From Roseburia sp. (GTDB taxonomy: Bacteria > Bacillota > Clostridia > Lachnospirales > Lachnospiraceae): a stretch of DNA of 58,870 nt. The notes below the pieces were generated by a model. That model searched no databases. It was not told the origin of the DNA and saw only the letters and a list, made by a program, of their open reading frames with translations. Shown in pieces: positions 53,004-58,870 of the stretch. Location of the stretch: NCBI GenBank assembly GCA_023664265.1, contig JAMPFV010000001.1, forward strand, positions 454,107 to 512,976, read 5' to 3'. A program made the translations under genes and the position numbers. How positions within the stretch are numbered: position 1 is the stretch's first letter; the number at the start of each line of letters is the position of its first letter.

Positions 53004-53201
53004 GTGTTAAAGTTAAACAAACAACAGTTACAATTATATAATGATTTTAAAAAAGCTAATAATAAAATTCATGGTAAGCTTATGACCGTTGGTAAAGAAA
53101 AGGAGTATAAAAAAAGGGTTGCTGAATTAGATAAAAAATATCATTCATATCCGCAGTTATTACACCGAAAGGGTTTCTATACTAATCTTCAATATATCTA
53201 A
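53004..53201 (+). CDS. Hypothetical small basic protein (65 residues)
   Basis: A GTG at 53004, with AAGGTG 5 bases upstream, starts a 65-residue Lys-rich helical protein (LKLNKQQLQLYNDFKKANN to RKGFYTNLQYI). An in-frame GTG at 52959 lies in the repeat and is less likely. It is convergent with the repressor gene and overlaps its end by 20 bases. No family is recognised. Its AT-rich composition is that of the island. Confidence 0.5.
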   Translation: MLKLNKQQLQLYNDFKKANNKIHGKLMTVGKEKEYKKRVAELDKKYHSYPQLLHRKGFYTNLQYI

Positions 53202-53946
53202 GTATACCTTTACCTGTTTCATCATGCACATGAAGAATCTTAACAACTTTACCAACTAGCGTAAAATTACTTTGTTTTTGATGAAACCTGCCTTTATCCT
53301 TATCCGATGAGTTATCAGAAGTAAAATCATATGTTTGGTCATCGTTATTGACTGAAAATCTTTTGCATATAAGTTCATCACCAAATAGGGCTACTACAAT
53401 TTTATCATCTAAATTACTAGATACTTTTACAGACGGATCAATTAAAACTATATCATCTTCATAAATAGTTGTTTCCATGCTGTGTCCTTTAATAAACATA
53501 CCAAATACAGCTTTTGATGGCATAGATTGTAACTGAAACTCTTTCATTTGGTACTCTTCTGTTTCCGACAACCTTCCAATACTGGCTGCTGCACTCTGGT
53601 AAAATATTGGGAAACGGTAAATTTTAGTCGGTTCCTCCGTCTTCATATTAAATATATGATCCACTATCTCTTTATCGTGAGGCGTAAGGGATTTGTAGTT
53701 GTTGATAATGGTTTGGTCTTCGGTTTTTAGTTCGCCCAGTTCAAAATCTAAATCTGCTTTTAAAAGGATTAAAGGATTTATTTTATAGTGGTTACACAAC
53801 ATAATCAACTTTTCATATGGGATTTTATTCTTACCAGTTTCGTAATTAGAAACTGTTTGCGGTTTTATATTCAAAAGTTTTGCAATATCTTTTTGGTCTA
53901 TATTGTTTTCTTCACGATATTTTGCAAGCTGTTTTCCAAATTTCAT
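53182..53946 (-). CDS. CI/LexA-type repressor (XRE HTH plus S24 peptidase)
   Basis: The 254-residue protein has an N-terminal XRE helix-turn-helix (QKDIAKLLNIKPQTVSNYE, residues 18-36) and a C-terminal S24 autoprotease domain. The catalytic Ser is in KGHSMETT near 155, the Lys in ELICKRF near 195, and a candidate cleavage site is in QSAAASIGRL near 118-125. Such repressors self-cleave when RecA is activated by DNA damage. AAGGAG precedes the ATG. It is divergent from the ATPase operon, with three operators between them, so it most likely represses that operon. Confidence 0.92.
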   Translation of the reverse strand: MKFGKQLAKYREENNIDQKDIAKLLNIKPQTVSNYETGKNKIPYEKLIMLCNHYKINPLILLKADLDFELGELKTEDQTIINNYKSLTPHDKEIVDHIFNMKTEEPTKIYRFPIFYQSAAASIGRLSETEEYQMKEFQLQSMPSKAVFGMFIKGHSMETTIYEDDIVLIDPSVKVSSNLDDKIVVALFGDELICKRFSVNNDDQTYDFTSDNSSDKDKGRFHQKQSNFTLVGKVVKILHVHDETGKGILRYIED

Positions 53947-54007
53947 GTTTTATCTCCTTATTTAAGAGCATACTTAATATTATAATACCCGATATTTACG
54001 CTGTATG

Positions 54008-54082
54008 CAATTATAAATTGTATATTTGTGTTGACACACAATTTATAATTGTTTATAATGTATCTAAATCAATTTTAAATTG
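54008..54082. promoter_or_regulatory. Three equally spaced operators with divergent promoters
   Basis: Sites CAATTATAAATTG (54008-54020), CAATTTATAATTG (54039-54051) and CAATTTTAAATTG (54070-54082) are spaced exactly 31 bp centre to centre. The middle one fills the spacer of a rightward promoter TTGACA (54031-54036)-17-TATAAT (54054-54059). The first is near the -35 zone of a leftward promoter for the repressor (minus-strand TATAAT in the 53980-53990 area). This is a lambda-like control region. Confidence 0.85.
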
Positions 54083-54173
54083 TTTTCGGGTAAAAAGACC
54101 ACAAACGGCAGTTTTTGTATTGTAATAATTTGTAATTAATGGTAGAATTAAGGAGGTTACGGAGGATATGGGG

Positions 54174-55652
54174 ATGCTGAAGTCAATTAGTTTGGAGAAT
54201 TATAAGTGTTTTGAAAAGCTAAAAGTAGACGATACAGAAGAATTAGAAATTGCTCCACTTACAGTTTTGTGTGGGGTTAATAGTAGCGGGAAAAGTTCTA
54301 TCATTAATAGTCTTTTGTTACAAAAGCAAAGCTATGAAGACAGTTCTATTTCTAATAATATGAAACTTAATGGGGCGTATGTAAAATCAGGGCGGTTTAA
54401 GGATATTTCATCAAAACATTCTAATGATATTATTACATTTATTACATCATATGCATTGAGCAAACCAAAGAAATATCAACAAGGATCAAAAAAGCAAAGT
54501 AAGCATGATATTACTGCTTGGAAAAATTTAGCAAAAATCTATTCTCGATATAATGTAAATCATTTTGATATATCATTTTCAATTAGTTTGGAACAGTATG
54601 ATGAGAAAAAATATGTGGATGATAATATTTTATCCGGTCAGAAAGTTACCATAGCAGCAATTTATAACAACTCAGAAAAACTTATTTCTACAATAGAATT
54701 AAGGAAATTGAAAAATCAATCAAATCAATATGCAATTATTCTTGATAATATACCAGATAGTGATACTGGCAGCATAATTGAACATGTTGAATTGCGTAAT
54801 TCTACATGTTATTTTGAAAATTTCAACCTGATAAATGCTTATTCTGTAGATATTAGCCCCGTAGGAACTCACGTGAGTGGACTTCTCGCAAGTGTATATC
54901 TCATATTAAAAATGATTGCATTGCAATTTAAAAATATTCATTATTTAACCCCATTACGTGGTTATCCAAAAAGAAACTATATTTTAGATTATGAAACAGA
55001 TGATGTTGGACTTAGCGGCGAATTTACACCATATATCATGCATAAATATCATACTTCTTTAGTTAATGGGTTTTTGCCACCAGAAAATGATAAACTCAAA
55101 CTATATAATCGCAAATTTGACTTTTCATATTGCGTACAAAAATGGATGGAATATTTACATTTTGGCAACTACAAATTAGAAAATGCATTAGAGACAATAC
55201 AATTAAATATAAAGGATTATAACATTTCAAATGTGGGATTTGGTATAAGCCAAGTTTTGCCTATAATAGTTAGTGGACTTATTAAATATGAAAATGAATT
55301 GCTTTTATTAGAACAACCAGAAATACATTTACATCCTACAGCCCAAATGTGTATGGCCGATTTTCTTGTTTCAATGGCTATAAATGGAAAAGGTGTCATT
55401 GTTGAAACTCATAGCGATCATATAATCAATCGTATAGTGCGTAGGATGATGGAAAATGATCTAATAAACAAAAAAGTAAAAATATATTTTGTAGATCAAA
55501 ACGATGATGGTATTTCCACTATTGAAAATATTGTTGTAGATCCTGTTAGGGGTGTATTAACTGATAACGAGAACTTCTTTACGCAATTTGCAAGTGAAAC
55601 TGAAAAAATAGTACGTGTAGGTTTTACAAATAAAGTTAAGGGACAATTATAA
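54174..55652 (+). CDS. AAA/OLD-like ABC-type ATPase (DUF3696-like), first gene of two-gene system
   Basis: The 492-residue protein has an SMC/RecF-type ABC ATPase head: the start MLKSISLENYKCFEKLKV, Walker A GVNSSGKSS (residues 34-42), a long insertion, a signature-like GFGISQVLPIIV near 352, Walker B ELLLLEQPEIHLHP near 373 and a switch region VETHSDHIIN near 410. No TOPRIM nuclease domain follows, unlike OLD proteins. ATG 54174 has GGAGG 8 bases upstream; ATG 54168 is possible. The stop overlaps the next start (TAATG). Such ATPases are frequent in phage defence pairs; here it lies under a CI-like repressor. Confidence 0.88.
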   Translation: MLKSISLENYKCFEKLKVDDTEELEIAPLTVLCGVNSSGKSSIINSLLLQKQSYEDSSISNNMKLNGAYVKSGRFKDISSKHSNDIITFITSYALSKPKKYQQGSKKQSKHDITAWKNLAKIYSRYNVNHFDISFSISLEQYDEKKYVDDNILSGQKVTIAAIYNNSEKLISTIELRKLKNQSNQYAIILDNIPDSDTGSIIEHVELRNSTCYFENFNLINAYSVDISPVGTHVSGLLASVYLILKMIALQFKNIHYLTPLRGYPKRNYILDYETDDVGLSGEFTPYIMHKYHTSLVNGFLPPENDKLKLYNRKFDFSYCVQKWMEYLHFGNYKLENALETIQLNIKDYNISNVGFGISQVLPIIVSGLIKYENELLLLEQPEIHLHPTAQMCMADFLVSMAINGKGVIVETHSDHIINRIVRRMMENDLINKKVKIYFVDQNDDGISTIENIVVDPVRGVLTDNENFFTQFASETEKIVRVGFTNKVKGQL

Positions 55653-56488
55653 TGGCAAAGTTACTTTTAGATGAGATGTTTTTCAGCAGAGACAATACTG
55701 ATAATTATATTGATGAAGTAATAAAATTTATAGGTAAATACTTTGAAGATGATATAGTTTTCTTTCATCCCTATTGTAATCCAGGTAATCTCTGGATGTT
55801 AAAAAATGAAATAGCATCAATAGAAATAAAAGTAATGAAAGAAGGAAAAATTCATATTTGCGACTTAAATTCAATTAGTAATGATAGTACAAAAAATGAT
55901 ATTTTTATAGATAAATACTCAGATGAATTTATAAAAAAAATAAGTTATCTTTGTAACAATTTTAATGATGCTATTATTTTCAATGCCCCTGAGAACCATT
56001 CCATTAAAGAAAAACAACCATATGAACATGTTTACCTGGTAAATCACATAAAAAGAGAACTTGACTCTAACATAGCTCTTTTTATAGTCAGTAAAATATT
56101 TATGAAAAATATTATTGAACCGACTTTAGAATCACCTTTGCCAAATGTTAATTTATGTAATGAGTATAAAAATTTACAAGATGAACTCATAAAGGGGAAA
56201 GATAAGTTTAGCAGAATACCTGTTTTTTTGCAAGTTGGAAAAGAAGTTTTACAACGAAATACTTATAGAAACAACAAATGTCTGTCATCTATAAATACTA
56301 CTGACAAAAAAATAAGAGATATTTATCAAAAAAGCGATTTATCTGTCTATGGAAGCATTGATGTAGAAAGTGGTTCTATTGAAATATGTGATCACAATGG
56401 AGATCATGAAGATGAATTTGGATTCGATAATCAAAAGCACAATAAACATGATTCAAGCGGCAAGCATAATATAAAGTTACATAAATGA
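55652..56488 (+). CDS. Unknown partner protein of the ATPase (candidate effector)
   Basis: The 278-residue protein shares one base with the stop of the ATPase gene, so the two must be made together. It is soluble and acidic, starts MAKLLLDEMFFSRDNTDNY, and has an ordered region with Cys/His (FFHPYCNPGNLWMLKNEI, DAIIFNAPENHSIKEKQPYEHVYL). It ends with a Gly/Asp/His-rich tail (SGSIEICDHNGDHEDEF and HDSSGKHNIKLHK). No HNH, PD-(D/E)xK, TOPRIM, TIR or HEPN motif is evident to me. A nuclease or other effector activated by the ATPase is an inference from context only. Confidence 0.75.
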   Translation: MAKLLLDEMFFSRDNTDNYIDEVIKFIGKYFEDDIVFFHPYCNPGNLWMLKNEIASIEIKVMKEGKIHICDLNSISNDSTKNDIFIDKYSDEFIKKISYLCNNFNDAIIFNAPENHSIKEKQPYEHVYLVNHIKRELDSNIALFIVSKIFMKNIIEPTLESPLPNVNLCNEYKNLQDELIKGKDKFSRIPVFLQVGKEVLQRNTYRNNKCLSSINTTDKKIRDIYQKSDLSVYGSIDVESGSIEICDHNGDHEDEFGFDNQKHNKHDSSGKHNIKLHK

Positions 56489-56530
56489 ACCACCCCGTTG
56501 CAAGCAGCAAGGTATTAGACCCGTGAACGA

Positions 56531-56564
56531 ATAAAGGGTGCCTACTAAGGTGCCTTTTATTTTG
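56531..56564 (+). terminator. Terminator of the ATPase operon
   Basis: ATAAAGG and CCTTTTAT flank inner GCCT/AGGT pairing, followed by TTTG. It lies 43 bases after the stop of the second gene. Confidence 0.6.
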
Positions 56565-56646
56565 TTACTCTTCCATTTTAGAAAGGATGTGATAACTATG
56601 ATTGTATAAAAACTATTACTTCCCTAACTCAAAAGTTACCTCAATA

Positions 56647-56898
56647 TTATTTTGACTCTGCATGATGATATTTGTAATGTTCCCAACAATATTGTGAATT
56701 ATGAAAAACTGGTTCACCACATTGAATACATACTTTTTGAATATTTTGTTCGTCTTGTTTTACTGGCATTTGTTTTTTAACAATTATTTTTTTCTTTGTA
56801 GAACTATTCTTTTTAAAATTAACGATTACATATTCTTTAGAATTCACTAAAAATCTATCACCAGCTTTTTTATTAACACAATAGTTATGTAAAAACAA
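56647..56898 (-). CDS. Zinc-ribbon-like C-terminal segment, out of frame with the upstream gene
   Basis: Read alone, a TTG at 56896-56898 would start an 83-residue protein, but it has no ribosome binding site. The same frame is open further upstream (IVVDINDPNDEYLFLHNY) to the A6 run at 56934-56939. There it joins smoothly to the end of the preceding gene if one A is added. The segment ends with a likely zinc site: CIQCGEPVFHNSQYCWEHY (C-x2-C and C-x2-H). I regard it as the C-terminal domain of the gene at 56928-58427, separated by a one-base slip. Confidence 0.55.
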   Translation of the reverse strand: MFLHNYCVNKKAGDRFLVNSKEYVIVNFKKNSSTKKKIIVKKQMPVKQDEQNIQKVCIQCGEPVFHNSQYCWEHYKYHHAESK

Positions 56899-56927
56899 AT
56901 ATTCATCGTTTGGGTCATTAATGTCAA

Positions 56928-58427
56928 CTACAATTTTTTCTTATCGTAATAACTATAAATAACAATTTCTTGCTTTACAGAAATATTATTTTCAACAATT
57001 TTATCTTCTGTACTATACTTTTGAATTATTGACTGTAATTTATCAGAATCAAAAATAACATATTTGCCTTTCTTTGAATCGGCATATAAAGTTATACAAT
57101 TTTCAGATTCTAAGTATTTTCTTATATTATTTACAACATGTTGGGGTTTTTCATAACCGCTTTCCCTTAATATACGCACACTAAATCTTTCAGCTAAATA
57201 TCCTGTTTCAAAGGGTCTATTATCATAACTTTTGATAGTTTTTAGTATATCAACAAACAGAATTTTGGGTATATAAATACTATTGAAATTTTTATTAAAT
57301 TTCAGTTTTTCTCCAATTTCTAATATGGATTCATTTTTATTAATATTTATTGAAACTGAATTAGAATTAATCCACTTCATTAACTTTGGTTTAAATTGTG
57401 CAAACCACTGGCTACAAATAATGTAACTTTTTTCACTAATTTTTAACACAGGATTAGAATAATATCTTCTATATTGATTATTATAATTCACTTGTTCATT
57501 TATCGGAAGTTTTGGGTCTACTTGCTTTAATATAGGGTAACATATGCCAAATGTATTATGACACCAATCTTTATCAGTAAAATTAATAGCATCACTTTCT
57601 GATGTGTGTGTTTTAAAATATGATGCAAAATATTCTTTCGCATATTGTCCAATTTTTATTTCGTCATTAGATTCTTCTAATTTATGCGCAGTCTCTTGTA
57701 AATTAGCATTGTCGCTATGTAAGGAAGTTGAATCTCTCCTAATAAAAATATGACAATTTCGCTTTAGTATTTCATATTTTTCAAGCATTTTAATAATAAT
57801 ATTCCTTACAAAAGTCGCATTCACATTATATTCAATATAAATTTTTGAACCTTTTACACGCATACCCTCTCTTAGTTCGCTTGAATCATAAGAAAAGTAT
57901 TTACATTTCCGCCCCTGCATAGTTGTATCACTGAGGAAACTTAAAAATATATTTGGATCTTTATTTAAAAGATATTGGCAACACTTATTAAATACATCTC
58001 TCCATTCATTTGCTTCAAGATATGTGTTTTCAATTTCTATTCCTGCTGGTTTAGTATAAGTAAAATCTTCATAAAGTGTATGCGGTATATTGCTGTCTGC
58101 GTTAAATGCCTTATCATTATAATTTATATCAATATTGTTTAGTTCTACTGTTTCCGATATTTGTTCATCATCTTCTAAACTGTCTATTGTAATATCATTA
58201 GAAATATTATTGAGATTTTGAATAATTTGCGCAACTGTTTTGGCATGATTTTTGTATTCATCAACAGAATCATAATCATCATTATCAATTAGTGTAGGTA
58301 TTGATTTTCCTAAATCTGATTTTAAATTAGTTAGCGCATCAATTATTAAGTCCAGTGCTTCGCATAAATCAATTGTTCTTTCTGGATAATTTTGTTTACA
58401 AAAATCAATTAATGATGATATATTCAT
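56928..58427 (-). CDS. Large unknown protein, frame interrupted near its C-terminus
   Basis: The 499-residue protein has an acidic N-terminal region (to about 100), then a domain around YLEANEWRDVFNKCCQYLL and YNVNATFVRNIIIKML which recurs as an uncharacterised domain in many bacterial DNA-transaction or defence proteins (from memory). A second ordered domain holds Trp/Cys/Tyr residues (DWCHNTFGICYPILKQVD, SYIICSQWFAQF) and the last part has a winged-helix look (RFSVRILRESGYEKPQHVV). AGGAGG precedes the ATG by 7 bases. It ends YYDKKKL, where an A6 run breaks the frame; the next frame continues to a zinc-ribbon. The intact protein would have about 593 residues. Confidence 0.65.
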   Translation of the reverse strand: MNISSLIDFCKQNYPERTIDLCEALDLIIDALTNLKSDLGKSIPTLIDNDDYDSVDEYKNHAKTVAQIIQNLNNISNDITIDSLEDDEQISETVELNNIDINYNDKAFNADSNIPHTLYEDFTYTKPAGIEIENTYLEANEWRDVFNKCCQYLLNKDPNIFLSFLSDTTMQGRKCKYFSYDSSELREGMRVKGSKIYIEYNVNATFVRNIIIKMLEKYEILKRNCHIFIRRDSTSLHSDNANLQETAHKLEESNDEIKIGQYAKEYFASYFKTHTSESDAINFTDKDWCHNTFGICYPILKQVDPKLPINEQVNYNNQYRRYYSNPVLKISEKSYIICSQWFAQFKPKLMKWINSNSVSININKNESILEIGEKLKFNKNFNSIYIPKILFVDILKTIKSYDNRPFETGYLAERFSVRILRESGYEKPQHVVNNIRKYLESENCITLYADSKKGKYVIFDSDKLQSIIQKYSTEDKIVENNISVKQEIVIYSYYDKKKL

Positions 58428-58509
58428 GTCAGTTCCTCCTAAAACAAATGATAAGAATATTTTATCACAATATGACAGATTTTGGTAGGGAGAACATGAG
58501 TTTATAAAA

Positions 58510-58570
58510 TAAGACTACTGCATAAATCATATTAACAATTTTGGTTAATGTAATTTATAGAGTAGTCTTA
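58510..58570 (-). terminator. Long AT-rich hairpin after the UPF0145 gene
   Basis: TAAGACTACT and AGTAGTCTTA are perfect arms, and the inner parts (CATAAAT/ATTTATAG and ATTAAC/GTTAAT) also pair, so almost all 61 bases form one stem. On the minus strand TTATTTTATAAA follows. It probably ends the UPF0145 transcript. It shares AGTCTTAC with the repeat block at 52732-52980. Confidence 0.55.
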
Positions 58571-58622
58571 CTCTTAAAACTTAAAGGAAGGAAGTGATTA
58601 AATTGAACTAATTATTACTCTT

Positions 58623-58870
58623 CTACTCATTTTGCTTAACAATTTCAACCACAGTACCATTAGCTACTACGCCAATCATATCAGAACCAAAGTTTATATA
58701 ATCAAAAGTAACACCGATTATAGCATTACCACCTTGATTTATTGCTTCATTAATCATTTTATTTACAGAACTATTTTTTGCTTGCTCTAATTTATCAGAA
58801 AATGTATCACTTTCCATACCATGTAAAACGCTTTGACCTATATCTCCAAACTCAAAAACTCCTATTCCTA
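58623..58870 (-). CDS. UPF0145/YbjQ-like protein, truncated by the window edge
   Basis: The frame is open from the right edge of the window. The visible 81 residues include FEFGDIGQSVLHGM, SVNKMINEAINQGGNAIIGV and TFDYINFGSDMIGVVANGT, matching the UPF0145 (YbjQ) family of small pentameric beta proteins of unknown function, sometimes called heavy-metal-binding. The internal ATG at 58817 is not the real start because the family pattern continues upstream of it. It is AT-rich like the island. Confidence 0.85.
   Translation of the reverse strand, partial: GIGVFEFGDIGQSVLHGMESDTFSDKLEQAKNSSVNKMINEAINQGGNAIIGVTFDYINFGSDMIGVVANGTVVEIVKQNE

Noticed and set aside
52683..58870. The AT-rich island as a complete prophage
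   Set aside because: There are no integrase, replication, capsid or lysis genes in view; only the repressor and operators are phage-like. The right end is beyond the window.

Overview
The window looks like a chromosomal segment of an anaerobic, probably motile and endospore-forming Firmicute of the Lachnospiraceae type. The reasons are strong AGGAGG ribosome binding sites, many GTG and TTG starts, a SpoIID/LysM wall protein, a CsoR-CopA copper module, a chemoreceptor, FliD-like proteins and several c-di-GMP enzymes. This placement is inference; no rRNA or tRNA gene is present to fix taxonomy. Most of the window is moderately GC-rich and coded mainly on the minus strand. Low-GC patches lie at the far left (1-350), around 47.3-48.3 kb, and especially from about 52.6 kb to the right edge, which reads as an acquired island.

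0-7.4 kb: a YtrA-type GntR regulator with an ABC-2 exporter and an acetyltransferase, a membrane-anchored FG-GAP-like protein, a HipA-like kinase with its small partner, and gpmI. 7.5-11.4 kb: a short leader peptide and intrinsic terminator precede a BmrCD-like heterodimeric multidrug ABC exporter. 11.4-16.6 kb: a compact five-gene minus-strand operon (thiN, SRAP protein, CmpB-type membrane protein, hybrid histidine kinase, serine hydrolase). 16.7-19.8 kb: an orphan solute-binding lipoprotein in operon with a methyl-accepting chemotaxis protein. 19.8-34 kb: AI-2E transporter, a diguanylate cyclase, two separated FliD-like proteins, flotillin, MATE exporter, and a three-gene signalling operon (response regulator-GGDEF-EAL, HAD phosphatase, LacI-type sensor fused to GGDEF).

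34-39.2 kb: a LysR/hydrolase divergent pair, then CopA carrying a CopZ-like C-terminal domain, with CsoR. 39.4-46.3 kb: an alpha/beta hydrolase-YgbA-like-small protein operon and a CydDC-like ABC pair. These two units have nearly identical promoters and operators, suggesting one regulon, possibly for nitrosative or redox stress. 46.3-49 kb: a DinJ-YafQ toxin-antitoxin pair with repeat operators, a low-GC orphan gene, and a broken second toxin-antitoxin locus joined to an AraC remnant. 49.1-52.6 kb: a SpoIID/PG-binding/LysM protein and a DUF3298-like lipoprotein.

52.7-58.9 kb: the low-GC island. It begins with a 250-bp block of six related motifs. A CI/LexA-type repressor follows, divergent from a two-gene ATPase-plus-unknown-partner operon. 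Three 13-bp operators at exact 31-bp intervals lie between them, the middle one inside the promoter of the ATPase operon. This is the best candidate for an undescribed, probably defensive, system. Next to it is a large unknown gene interrupted by a one-base slip in an A6 run, and a truncated UPF0145 gene at the right edge.
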